Positions 37,201 to 48,226 of a DNA stretch of 64,000 bases are shown one piece after another; the stretch's first letter is position 1; each line of letters starts with the position of its first letter. Source of the stretch: Synchiropus splendidus (lineage: Eukaryota; Chordata; Actinopteri; Syngnathiformes; Callionymidae); NCBI RefSeq assembly GCF_027744825.2, contig NC_071335.1, positions 29,897,501-29,961,500 on the forward strand, in the 5' to 3' direction. Position numbers and translations under genes: made by a program. A model generated the notes under the pieces. It worked only from the letters and a program-made list of their open reading frames with translations. It searched no databases and was not told the origin of the DNA.

Positions 37201-40200
37201 AGGTTGGAAGCTGGACTAAAAAGAGTCGGTTTACCCAGTTGGGCATGTGGTGGGTCGAAGGGGAGCGATGGTGAACGTTGAGGACGCATACGGTGGTCAC
37301 GATGGAGAAGGTCACCAGGACCATAGTGAACATGAGGTATTTCCCTACAAGGGAACACAAGCAGGAAGAGATGTTGAAGTTCACCCCGTACAGCTCTATA
37401 CAGCATGCATCCTAAGGATTCAGGATTCGCCACACAAGGAGGACTAAGATGCCGGTAACTACACATAGGAGCAGAAAAAATGGTGAAGTTTGGGTCAAAG
37501 TGGCAGAACTCACCTATCAAAGGAACAGCCAAGGATGTTGGAGGTACAATTTTGGAAATAAGCAGCAGGAACACAGTGAGAGCTAGCAGCACAGAGATGC
37601 ACAGCGTCATCTTCTCCCCGCAGTCTGACGGCAGGTAGAAGACCAGGATGGCCAGAGAGGTGATCAGGATGCAAGGGATGATCATATTGATGGTATAGAA
37701 CAGCGGCTTCCTCTGGATCACAAAGTCATAGGTGATGTCCAGGTACGTGATGTCATTGGGGTCTTCGTTCTTACGCGCGGGAAGGGATACGATGTCCCAC
37801 TCCCCGCTTGGGGTGAAGTCGTCCCGGCTGGCATAGTCGCTGGTGAGAATCAGATCCAGCTCCGTGTGGTCGTAGGTCCACGAGCGGAACTTCATGGTGC
37901 AGTTCTGTTGGTCGAATGGGAAGTTCTGCACTTCAATGGCACAGGCTGATTTATAGATGGCAGGGGGCAGCCAGAAGATGTCGCCGGTGTTAGAGACCAC
38001 GGCGTTGCAGTAGAAAGAGACCTCATACACCCCGTCGGCACTGGAAGACGATAAGGCAGATTACATCAGATGCGACAGTGCAGTCATGATCTCTGCAATT
38101 CTTAAAACCAACAGAGCAGTCGGATGCCACGACTTGAAGCTGAGAAACTGAGCTGAAAGTGAGAGCATATGTGGTGCGATGATGACAAGTGAAAGACCGG
38201 CACACATCTGACTCAACCCCCAAACTAACATTAGATCCAGTCGTGGTGCAGTGCAGTGTTCTTTTTGCTGTGCTGAAATTAGATTTATTTCTGTTACTAA
38301 GCACTGTCCGAGTCCGTGCGGTCCATTTTCTGTAGCCAATCTACTGGACCGCACCGCTACAACAGAAGTTCTTGCGGTGTAGCATTGCGGTGCCGGTCAA
38401 GCTGGAGACAGGAGCATCATTCAAGCAGAAAGCCAGTCGATAAAAGTAAAGTGTATCAAGTAAATTTTGCAAATGAAGCCATATTTGTAAACTTTGTATC
38501 ACACCGTACTCTAGAATCATATGTATCACAGCACAGTCGGCAGCTGAGGAACCAAGATGTCAGGTGAAAGACAATCGGACTCAGTACTTTACACCAGCGG
38601 CAGAAAAGTTCCATATTCCATCTTAAAAATGCTATACGATACAAAACAGCATTGCTTTTGATCAAGCTTTGCAAACATGATCCACCATCGGCCTCGCAAC
38701 TCCTTGCCGCTGGACCCCAGGAACCGCGGCAGAAAATTATGTGAACACGCTAGCGTTGACGGAAAGTATATATATATATATATATATATATAAACAAACA
38801 GAAACAAGATTCGGCGTGAGTCACCACGACCCAGGAGTTACCACAAACTGCTTCATGAAACTGTCCTCGTTTTCAAAGCTCAGAAGGTGGCGCTCTCATT
38901 TAGAGATATTGGAAAATTTCTTTGAATTGGTTGTTTAAATATAAAGAATTTTTAAGCCCTGAGCACCATATAGTGTGCAGTGCACAGTTACACCTACATA
39001 CTGACTTGAAATGTGCAGGAAAAAAAATCCATTATAAACAAAACACTATTCATTCGTATTATATCTATAAAGAGGAAGGCAACCGAGCGTCCATGTCTGG
39101 AAATAGATATTTCCGTGTTAATCCCTCCAATAAATTTATAATTCAGTTAAAATAATCAAGTCTGTTTTCAGACCTGTAGGGCTCATACATCTGAGGAAAT
39201 GGGTATTTGGTGTTTAATTTTGCAAATATAGAAGCTTAAACATTAATAAAGAGAACAATAATCCCCTGCAAACTGTAATGCAGGCAGCAGATTACATGGG
39301 AAAATCCCCTTATAGGATGCTACTTGGCCTTTAATGGATCAGCAGTTAGTAAATTCCTGTACCAAACATTCGGAAAGAGGCCTAACATTATAGAGCTTGA
39401 TGCTATTTACAGCATGAACCTACTTGTTATAGAGGACGATGTCCGGGAGCCAGATGTGCTTGGATGGGATTCGCAGTTTCTTGATGCCTCCGTATTTTTC
39501 CGGGTCCCAACTGAGTCTGTAGTCGTTCCACTCCTGCAGAGAGGTTTTCAGGCTGTAACACTAGAAGCATCGGAAGGCAAGGAAGAGTGTCTTCACCTGG
39601 GAGAGCCACACGTTGGTTGTCATGATCTGCTCTCTCTCATTCTGCAATGAGACATTGCTTATTCCATTGGGAAAAGCTTGAGAAATCGCATCAACATTGT
39701 GGCTTGTTTCGAGCGGCAGCCATGTTTACGAAGAGTATCCCACTCTGGTGTTATTGTAGCCGGAGTACTCACCACGCTGATGAGTTGGGACAGAGACACC
39801 TGTAGGGAGATGGTGACCTGCTGGCTTTTATTGACGGCAGGTCTTATCAGTTTATTGTAGCGTTCTGGACCCAACAAGTGGTTGACCAGCCGCTCCTCTG
39901 CATTTTCTGCCCAGCTGCCTTCACGGCAAACAGAAGGAACACTTAGTTCGGTCTGACACAAAACATGAAATCACAGAAATAACCACACACCTCTGCTCTA
40001 CTTGGACGGACACACAAAGCGAGCGAAAAGAAAAGTTGAGGAAGCGAGTTTGTTGTCGGGTACGTGGTGGTGTGCGTCTCTTTCTATCGCGTTGATTTGT
40101 TCCGCTGCTATGTGACTGATGAGCAATAAACATGTGAGCGGGAATAATCCAGAAAGCATTGACTGTAAAGCAAATGTCCTTGTTTGACTATGTGTGGCAG

Positions 40201-42836
40201 TCACTCGCCATATGTCGGGGGGTTTTAGGGAAACAAAACTCCAGCCAAGCATGTCAGCCCATGAGAGAAGCGCCACGTTCCACGGCTGATGTACGTCACT
40301 CCTCTTTCCACTTTCTGCCAAACACACTTCTTTCATTTTTCCCTCAGCTTCTGCTCCAGTCAATCCAGCAGAAGATCTCAATTTTCCTGACGTCCTCATG
40401 TATTTAAAGTGGCCATGTGCAGCCACAGCCTTCCGATGCAAATGAGCTGTTCAACAACACTGTAGCTTAAGTGCTCGGATACATATTGCACCAGTATGTT
40501 CAATAATAAATTGAGTTGATCCGCTTATCTACTGTGACTTAATGGAAATGCAGTGAAGTGCTGACATGGCAGAAGTTATTGAGGCTAGTTTCTCGGCGCG
40601 TTTCTAACTGCTCTGACTTGTACGTTTAAATGTTGAACTCTTCACTTGCTTGAAGTGAAATTGACCCTGGTTTTGTTTCCGTCCCTGATGCCAGAACTTC
40701 TTGAGAATCACAGAGACTTAGGTTCAATATCATATTTTGAAACATATTTTTAAGACAATAAAACGCAGGGATGGTCATTGATAGGGCAGTCTATAGATTC
40801 ATTTTTAAATTGAAAATAATTTCTTAAATTTTTAAAAATAATCGCACGAGTTAAAATTTCCCATCCTCCAGTTGGGATTTATTTAACAGCCTCACTGACC
40901 ACCGCCTGCTACAATGCTGCCTCTAGTTCGTCTTTTGTGCAAGAGATACACTATCAATACTTCCTTCCACAGTCGCCATGTTTGTTCTGGAGTTTGTTCT
41001 TGCCATAAACTTTTGACTAGGGGCTGCTCCCCCTGGTGGGTATATTGGTGAACAGCAATACCAACGTACAGAAGGCATCGAAGCGTGTGGTCACCTACAG
41101 CAACAACATTTGAAACGGATGGGTAGATTTTCATAGCTAAAGGGAGCAGAAATGGGCCTTTAAATAAGAGCCTCCACGCCTTCAGAAAAATGGTGGCTTT
41201 TTAAAGATGAAATATCTTAAGGTCAAACGTACTGGATCAAAGTGGAAACATTGAAACAAGCAGATAAGATGTATCACATCATGGAGGTGCACATGATTAT
41301 GATGGTTTACGACGTGTTTTTTACGGGAAAAATCCAGAGAGAAACCTCATAATGACTTGAAGCTTGTGGACCGGACTAATGCTGACTGGAGACATTTAAC
41401 AGTTTCAAAAAGTCTTGGCAGAAACTTTGGTTTACATTTAGAAGAGATACAAAACATGTGGTTAATTTCCCATTAATCGTGAGTTTAGTGCGACTAATTG
41501 AGATTTAAAAAAATGTAATCTATATATATATCTGTACTGGATGCACTTTAAAGTTCTATGGCGTGTTTTGTAAAAATTACCTCTTTGTGGAATACACTGT
41601 TTTTAAAGCCTCTTTAATGTGAAAATTTAAAAACCCTTTGTCAGCAAACTTAGTAATAAAAAGCAAAGTAAAAGCTGCTGCTCACTAAGTTGCCAGTGCT
41701 CCTGGCAAAAACTTTTCTGAGCTCTGAGCATCATCTCAGGTCAGAGATGAAGAGATTTTTAAGAAAAATGTAAGAGCCTTCTTCTTTTTTCAATTCTAAA
41801 TCAGTGTTTAATGTGATTTGGACTGAACCTCCAAGTGCAGCTCCAGTGTCCCGCAGGCTTTCAAAGGAAAACAAACACTCACAACATGTTAAAAGCGACC
41901 GTGTGCCGTCTTGGCGGATCACATGGCTAAATAATTCATTTAGGATATCAGCAAAGCTCTGCTTAATGGATGGATGCTGTAGAAGAGTGCTCCTCTGTTT
42001 TTTTCTCCATTTTTCTCTGCCATTTTTGCCGTCCTCTCATTCACATTCTAACAAGTAATCCTCAGTGAAGTGTTTAAGAAGCCTTGCTTTCAGATAATAG
42101 TGTAAGTAGATCATGACCACACTTTTGTTTTGTCTGAGCTGAAGCAATAGGATTCAACCATGTGCAGCCACAGGTCATACATGATATTTGTGAAGTGCAT
42201 GTTAAGCAATTGTTCATAGTAAAACTCTTTTAATAGTGCGTACAAAAACATCCCTGCAGTCTGCGATCACATTACTTCTGCTGCGTTTCTGTGATTTTTT
42301 TTTTTTTTTTTTTTTAAATAGAAAAAATCTTGAAATGTTACCTTCATGATCAACTATTTATTCTTATATACAGTATTATTCCCCTTAGATCACAAGATAT
42401 TGTACAAGAGAAAACATTTTTTTTATTGTATTTATTCATTTATTTGGGAACTACTGTATATTCACTGTCATACTGTTTAATTTTTAATTTTCCGTGAAAT
42501 CATTTCAGTATACAGCGATAGACAGGACATTCGTTCATTCTGATCACCATGATTGAATATTTTTTTGCCATTGAAAGGTGTTTATTTTGGTTTGGTACAC
42601 ACCCAATGGTTGCACACTTCCTCCAAACAAACAAAAAAATAACCTTGTTATGGTTATAAATGTCATTTAAGATGCGTGTAGTATAAAGTTTTAGGTCCAC
42701 ACGGGACGAGATCAGTCAGATCTTTTGACATAGTCACTAACTTTGCTGCAAAACAAATGGAAAACTCGAGAAAAATAAAGGACCGCTTACTTGACAAGCA
42801 GAGGACGCAGACCAGGAGGAGAGTGTGGGTGCTCAT
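34083..42836 (-). CDS. chrnb4: Neuronal nicotinic acetylcholine receptor beta subunit, beta-4-type by position (7 coding exons)
   Basis: Joining 42791-42836, 39773-39918, 39597-39641, 39424-39533, 37514-38040, 36899-37344 and 34083-34232 gives 1470 open bases (489 residues plus stop). The product has a signal peptide, a Cys-loop ([15 protein letters not shown]), no vicinal cysteines in loop C (so non-alpha), four membrane segments and the [14 protein letters not shown] pre-M4 block. It is expected at the cell surface as the structural/complementary subunit with alpha-3. The extracellular part ([26 protein letters not shown]) and the [20 protein letters not shown] end read close to beta-2. The gene lies just upstream of chrna3 on the same strand, the mammalian CHRNB4 position, which decides the name. 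A fish-specific beta paralogue is possible. One extra intron splits exon 5. Confidence 0.85.
34908..35610 (+). mobile_element. Non-autonomous pogo/Tigger-like DNA transposon, complete
   Basis: It begins CAGTGGTACCTCGGTTTTCG and ends AACCGAGGTACCACTG, a terminal inverted repeat of about 16 bases. A second, inner inverted segment contains TTCGAACG. It is flanked on the left by TA. The 703-bp interior has short open frames but no transposase. TIR style and TA preference suggest the pogo/Tigger branch of Tc1/mariner. It sits inside chrnb4 intron 5. Confidence 0.75.
36299..36475 (+). mobile_element. Palindromic MITE copy in chrnb4 intron 5
   Basis: Both arms and the right terminal CATCTACCCATC are present. 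The right core at 36416-36429 is an exact CTCF-consensus match on the minus strand. The left core CCACTAGATGGTGC has one mismatch. Confidence 0.8.
36899..37344 (-). CDS. chrnb4: chrnb4 exon 5b: M3 and cytoplasmic loop
   Basis: Coding restarts after acceptor GTTCCCTTGTAG with [20 protein letters not shown] (M3), then the conserved [14 protein letters not shown]. The loop is variable, with a basic [10 protein letters not shown] stretch and a run of five Gly, and ends in the helix [17 protein letters not shown]. The donor is GTGAGA in phase 0. Confidence 0.94.
37514..38040 (-). CDS. chrnb4: chrnb4 exon 5a: Cys-loop, M1 and M2
   Basis: The exon runs from [10 protein letters not shown] through the Cys-loop, loop B ([12 protein letters not shown]), the loop C region [19 protein letters not shown] without paired cysteines, M1 and M2 ([19 protein letters not shown]), to [15 protein letters not shown] clear donor (ATAG then GTGAGT) interrupts it in the M2-M3 linker. 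In mammals coding continues unbroken here. Confidence 0.94.
38766..38791. repeat. (TA)n microsatellite
   Basis: A short TA run in chrnb4 intron 4, about 55 bases left of a diverged MITE copy. Confidence 0.9.
38848..38985 (+). mobile_element. Palindromic MITE copy, diverged, in chrnb4 intron 4
   Basis: The left arm is clear (CTTCATGAAACTGTCCTCG) and the centre is recognisable. The right arm is degraded to GAGCACCATATAGTG. Neither core matches the consensus exactly. Confidence 0.55.
39424..39533 (-). CDS. chrnb4: chrnb4 exon 4
   Basis: This 110-bp exon encodes [20 protein letters not shown] through [11 protein letters not shown]. It is separated from exon 3 by only 63 bases, a very small intron (39534-39596). 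The acceptor is CTCTGCAG and the donor GTAGGT, and it ends after two bases of an Asn codon. Confidence 0.94.
39597..39641 (-). CDS. chrnb4: chrnb4 exon 3 (45 bp)
   Basis: It encodes [15 protein letters not shown], nearly identical to the exon 3 peptide of vertebrate beta-2 and beta-4. It lies between acceptor CATTGCAG and donor GTGAAG. Confidence 0.94.
39773..39918 (-). CDS. chrnb4: chrnb4 exon 2
   Basis: The exon encodes [20 protein letters not shown], then [14 protein letters not shown] with an N-glycosylation sequon (NKS), and ends LSQLISV before donor GTGAGT. It is 146 bases, the usual size for exon 2 in beta subunits. The acceptor is GCCGTGAAG. Confidence 0.93.
41026..41039 (-). promoter_or_regulatory. 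CTCF-like core motif in chrnb4 intron 1
   Basis: The reverse strand reads CCACCAGGGGGAGC, 13 of 14 positions of the CTCF consensus CCASYAGRKGGCRS. It lies in chrnb4 intron 1 and, unlike the other CTCF-like cores in this window, is not inside the palindromic repeat. Binding is not shown by sequence alone. Confidence 0.35.
42791..42836 (-). CDS. chrnb4: chrnb4 exon 1: start codon and signal peptide
   Basis: ATG at 42836 begins [15 protein letters not shown], a short hydrophobic leader, then donor GTAAGC. It ends in phase 1, matching exon 2. Sequence upstream becomes GC-rich, which fits a promoter-proximal exon. Confidence 0.78.
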
Positions 42837-43360
42837 CTTAGGTGGTCAACTTCAAATCCCGTCCTTCTGGAACAGTTTTTCCTAATTCTCCATCATGTTT
42901 CCACTGATACCTTCACAGTTTTTAAAACATGTGCTTTCACCAACCTTTAACTGACACATCCCTGCGTCGCATTCGCACCGTAACGTTCAGGTTTTCCCGG
43001 GAAAAAAGTCGCCTCGCGCCTTACCACGAAATACCATCCAGACATTCACCAGGTTTAAAAAAGCTGCAGGAGATCGTGAAAGTTTCACGGAGCAAAGTCC
43101 GTCTGTGACCCGCAAAAATGCCGAGGAAACTCAAGTGGCGCTGCTCCTCACCGGACGCGTTCAAAGTCCTCCGCTCGAGCAGCGGATCCTGGAGAAGTTT
43201 GGAGCCCATGAAGAAGACGCTGGCGCTGCTCCATTCATGCTCGCAGAAGGGAAGGCGGACGATGGGGTGGCGTGGGGAGGTGAGGTGGGTGGAAGAGCTC
43301 TGCTGCGATTCACGTCACTTCAGCTGATGCAGTGGAAGTGGCGCGTTCACGGTCCGCTTT
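42837..43360 (-). promoter_or_regulatory. GC-rich upstream region of chrnb4, probable promoter
   Basis: The sequence upstream of the chrnb4 ATG, especially 42960-43340, is clearly richer in CpG and G+C than its AT-rich surroundings. This fits a CpG-island type promoter and 5' UTR. Short open frames here look like by-products of that composition. No transcription start can be assigned. Confidence 0.35.
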
Positions 43361-43611
43361 TAGAAGAGTCCGTGGAGATTATAAACATAATTTAATATTA
43401 TATTATTTATAGTAAACGGAGCGACAGAGATCTGTAAAATGAGCTCTATTCTTGCTTTTAGTTGTGGTTTGATACAATACCATGACAAAATAGTATACTG
43501 ACCACTGTGCTCAGACCATTATAGTACAGTGTCATATATATATGTTACTATACTATAATATACTTCACAGACCATTGAATAGCAGCTGCTTAAGCCAAGA
43601 AAGAGCACCTA

Positions 43612-43639
43612 TTGTTATTATTATTATTATTATTATTAT

Positions 43640-43704
<65 letters not shown>
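43612..43704. repeat. Compound (ATT)n(AGT)n microsatellite
   Basis: About nine ATT units switch directly into about twenty AGT units. A further short ATT run (43737-43750) leads into the pogo-like element at 43753. Open frames across it are homopolymeric and not real. Confidence 0.9.
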
Positions 43705-43752
43705 TGGAATAAATCACAAATCCTTGCCTTAAGAGTATTATTATTATTATTA

Positions 43753-44399
43753 CAGTGGAACCTCGGTTTTCGAACGTCCCGGAATTCGAACAAATCGGAG
43801 TTCAAACAAAAATTACGAGATTTTTTTGCTTCTGATTTCAAACGAAAATCCAGAACTCGAACACCCAAGAAAAAAGTCGGAAAAAACATAAGGTGCACGG
43901 ACCGATCAGCTGACCCACGACGCGCTTTGTCATTGTGTATAACCCACCCTTTGTATGCAGACATTTACTAACTACTGTTTTTTCTTCATATTGAGGTGTA
44001 AAACCTTTCCTGTCTCCGCACTGGACCGTGGTAGAGTGTCACAGGGGAGGTGCTCGCTCTCCACACCACTCCAGGGTTTGATGTCCTGTTGTGGGCTGGA
44101 GCTGGGACAGGGATGAGGCCAGTCTGGGACAGAGCGTGACTTGGTTTATGACTTTGTCACAGCCAAACTGCACAGAAGCGCACATTCAGAGCTGGACACG
44201 CACCGGGCACCTCTTCACTTCTGGAGAGACGTCACTCACTCGGCAACCCCTCCCACATGCAGCGGCCACACACATAGAGGAACAGTGCACCTGACACTCT
44301 ACATTCACTCCTACAAAAGACTATTTTAAGGCTTGGAACGCATTATTTCTTTTTCCATTCATTGCAATGGGAAAAATCGATTCAGATTTCGAACAACTG
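43753..44399 (+). mobile_element. Second copy of the pogo/Tigger-like element, right end lost
   Basis: It starts CAGTGGAACCTCGGTTTTCG after a TA. It follows the first copy closely over about 640 bases, including GTAGAGTGTCACAGGGGAGG and the CATTCA.TG.AATGGGAAA region. It stops at GAACAACTGT, where the other copy continues into its right TIR. It lies directly beside the compound ATT/AGT microsatellite. Confidence 0.75.
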
Positions 44400-45601
44400 T
44401 GAGACACCAGGCTGCCCAGAGGAACCGTGAGTAAAAGGTGCTTCAGAAAGCTGTTCAGGGTTTCAACAAGAACATTTCTTCTGCACACACACACAAATAT
44501 ATATATATGTGCAAACTCGAGCCATCACACATTGGACTTGGTGAATATATGATGATGGCCATCAGAGTAAAAGGGGAATCGTGTCATGGGCCACCATCTT
44601 GAAGAAAAGCCTCCAAAGGCGATAAAGAAAAGGAGACAGGAGACATTTTTCAAGCTTGTCTCTGCTGAATAATCCATCACAAATACAGTGGTGAGAAGAG
44701 ATTGGTGTTGAAAAATGTATCACAATCACAAAATGTCCGTGTAAATGGTGAAAAAATTGGGTCATGGAATCTCACACGAGCTTAATGTTAAGACAGGAAC
44801 AGCCAAGAAATATGGATTTGGAGGCGGGTTTATCGGCATTGTTGATGGCCTTGCGTGGACGTAAATCCATCAGAGTCGCGGCCATATTTGTAACACATTA
44901 CTCCCTTCCACGGCCCAGTGGAGATTTCAATCTAGGTTAATGGAAGAACGTGTCTGCTTCAGTCAAGTTATCCGCCACAAGGTTTTTTACTGCGATTGAT
45001 AACAGCGTCACTCCAGAGTCTCCATCAGTGTTAGTCCCCCTTGTTTATCACACGCCGCTGAGTGAGCAGCGCAGCCATACCTGCGGTATTTATGCGCTTG
45101 TAGTGGCCTGTTAAAAGAGGCTGATATTTCAACACGCTCAGAGGGCCGTGCGCTTAGCTTGAGCTTATTCGAACGAAGGATGTTGAGCGCGTGCAAGATC
45201 AAATGCCGAGTTCGCCTCCTGTTGACGGACTGCTGAACCAATCGGTCTGGTGCAAGGCTATCGTTTTTTGTGCTTTATTTGTTATTCACATCCTGGAGAA
45301 GAGGGGAAAGCACACCTCCAAATGCAGTATTAACGTATCAATATTTGACTTTATTGGTTGGACCATTTTCTAGTCGGCTTTTGCCTCCAATGTTTATGAA
45401 GAAGTCACCCGTCCGTGTTCCGTTTCCCTTCCCACAAGACGTTCCCAAGGAATGGTTCAGGATGCACGCGGGATCATGCATGCCACTGAGAATAGAATCA
45501 TTTGACATGCTATATATGCACAACTCTAACTACACTACTAACACAAATGATTATACAGTGCCACCTCATGGCTTAATCCTGACCCCAATCTCCACCTTCA
45601 T

Positions 45602-45624
45602 TATATATATATATATATATATAG
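45602..45624. repeat. (TA)n microsatellite
   Basis: A short TA run in the chrnb4-rnf38 intergenic region. Confidence 0.85.
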
Positions 45625-47678
45625 TCATTGCAGGATAAAAATGTTCATTTGAAAATAGTGACCATTTGGTGCCTGAGGAGTGAGAATAGGTTGGTCTTGA
45701 CTTGGTCTCCGGCCATGTGGTCTGGACTAGAACATTATAATCTGTCTGTCTGTTTCTTGAGGTACATTCACACCAACCACAATTGGCGCAACAAAAACAA
45801 ATGGTTTGTATGTAAAGTCAACGCAGAGCCGTGATGTCATGCGTCAATGTGTCAGTTTCAAGCAACTCATTTCAGGCGCCAACTGACAAACTAAACGTTC
45901 ATATTTGAAAAATCTGATAACAGTTGTGGCATCTAACCAATGCGGGCCCAGATTTTACGATGATGCACATGTAAGAGAAAAATCGTCACCAAACGGCGAA
46001 ATGAAATGGAAGAGAAGTAGCGGTTGCTGCAGTCGACTGGCTGAGAACCATATGGCGCATTCATTTTGATATACTCCCACAGAAGATACAAACGTTCCAC
46101 CCATCCGCCACAGACTTTTAACGCCCTCTGCTACCTTTTTAAACATGACTTGAGAGGTGGAGGGAAGCCACTTGGTGGCAGGATTCCAGTGACTGCTCGA
46201 GTGCAGCCAAATCATATATGGTATGAACCTAGAGTTAGCATAACAATGTTCCGAAGGTCAGCACCGGTAAATAAAATACCCCACAACCAACTGACTGACT
46301 GAGTGACGTGACCATCTTCAGAACTGTAGACATGAAACACCTTGGTTTTCGAGAACTATCACAGAATATATTGACATCCTTAGTAATAGAAGTCCTTCCA
46401 TGGGATAATGAAATTCCTTCTGATCTCTGGAAATTCCGGTGGTCACCCTCCACGGATTGTATGATAATGTCTGCGCACCACCGCGTGATGATGGAATCTG
46501 TTTGAACATCATGTGAACCAAAGTGAATGTTCATGTTAGACAGGGAACACGGCGTGTTGAAACCAGACGTGACACATCATCCACTTTGTGTACCCAGGTG
46601 TTCGAACGGCGCTGCGTAACATCCCATCATTCCTTGCTTTAGTTACAGACTGTCTCTTGGTGTTTAGCCATTGAAAAAGTTCTTCTGGAACACCGGAGGT
46701 AAACATCTTTATTCCTGCTTTCATTATTCTCTGATCTCGCTCATGATGCTGAAGGATGTTTGGATCGGTGCCACTTTGTTTGGGTGGATTTATTAGCGGA
46801 GTCTCATCAAAAAATTAAAAAAAATAAAAAAAACAACTCCCACACTGGTATCACAGCAGGCAGGAAATGTCTCAGGATAAAAGTTATTAAAATACATCCC
46901 TTCTCTCTCTGTGACCCAAATCACAAACAGACCACACTGTTTTCTAGCATTAACTGTATCCAACTGTATCTGTGTATCATAGCTATAATAACTAATCTAT
47001 CTATAAAACAGTTATATGTATTTAACATTGTATATTTATTTATTTTCATCAGGAATTACTTTGTTTTTTTATTGTGATCTTCATCTTTAATTTATGACTC
47101 CCTACCCCATTAGTAATTGTATTGAAATGTTAAATTAAATAAAATTCCTTTCAAGATTTATTTTATTCAGTAAGTGTTCTACTTGACTGTATTAATTGTC
47201 TTTCAAAATAAATAAATTATTATTTTAAAATACATAGTTAACTGTTCTTGATTCATAAAAAACGTCCTTGTTCTATGATAATTTGTTTTATAATAATTAT
47301 AAGAAATTCATCCAAAACAGATCATAGTTATGTGGTTCATCCGATATATTTAATAACAAAATTCTCACAATATTCACGGATTATTTTGTGAATCTTTGAA
47401 CAAAATGTATCAATAAATGTATTAATATGTCATTTTAAAAAGCATTTTTAAGCATGTGATGTGATGTCATCACGCTTTATTGATCTTTGGTTGACAATAT
47501 TTTAGTAACAAAATTTACGTTAAATTCAAGGGGGAAGATACATATTTTATCATCTGACGACCTTTCACAACAATAACGTTAAAATCGTGACGAGTGAATC
47601 AAAATCGAGATAAAGCATTTTCAAATACAAAAAAAAACTTTCTCAGTTTTCCAACTGTGATTTGTTTCACCTTCACAG

Positions 47679-47840
47679 AGACTCGTCACTCCAACGTGAC
47701 ACTCATGTTAAAAGCTCAAGCTCTTCGCGACTTGCTACAAGCTGAGCGCGCAACTGTGCGGCCACAGAAACCGACACAGCGGCTCAACGTGACCGCGCGA
47801 CCCGGCATCCCTTCGTATCAGCGTGACCTTTGCTTTGACT
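47679..47840 (+). other. Orphan exon-like block with splice-site consensus
   Basis: A GC-rich 162-bp block in AT-rich surroundings is preceded by a pyrimidine-rich acceptor (CACCTTCACAG) and followed by a good donor (GTGAGTAGG). It is open in one frame, with phase 1 at both ends, encoding TRHSNVTLMLKAQALRDLLQ and 33 further residues. The peptide is not recognised and no partner exons were found. It may be a chance signal or an exon of an unannotated plus-strand transcript. Confidence 0.2.
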
Positions 47841-48189
47841 GTGAGTAGGATTTGTGCTCCTGCTGAAAATATCCACGTCACTTGTTTCATAATCGCATAA
47901 CAAAGTTAAAGCTAAACACAGTTTCTATTTATTTCCCTTAACTCGATTATTCCTTGTATTTTCATAACTGTAACCTGCATGTTGAGCGACTATTATTTTA
48001 CGTGACGCGTGCGTGGTTTGATCTGCTGGCCTCTGCTGGAGATGTGGTGCAATTGCATGCATGTGGACGTGTTCTTTCCGGTTTGTATTTTACTTTTTGT
48101 TGAATTTAAATTAATAAGCCTTGTTGATTTAGCTCGTATATTTACTTCCTCACTTTGATTTTTTGATAAGAAGCTACCAAGACGCTGCA

Positions 48190-48226
48190 GTTATAATTAG
48201 AGCCCAATAGATGGCGCTCTAATTTC
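48190..48226 (+). mobile_element. Palindromic MITE, small core remnant
   Basis: Only AGAGCCCAATAGATGGCGCT remains recognisable. The core CCAATAGATGGCGC has one mismatch. Assignment to the repeat is tentative because the arms are lost. Confidence 0.3.

Noticed and set aside
43590..43971. Open frames with long Thr/Asn or Val/Leu runs
   Set aside because: Translation of the ATT/AGT microsatellite continuing into the pogo-like element.
46235..46724. Two minus-strand open frames (99 and 62 codons)
   Set aside because: No family resemblance and no splice consensus pairing; could be a degraded repeat but nothing specific supports it.
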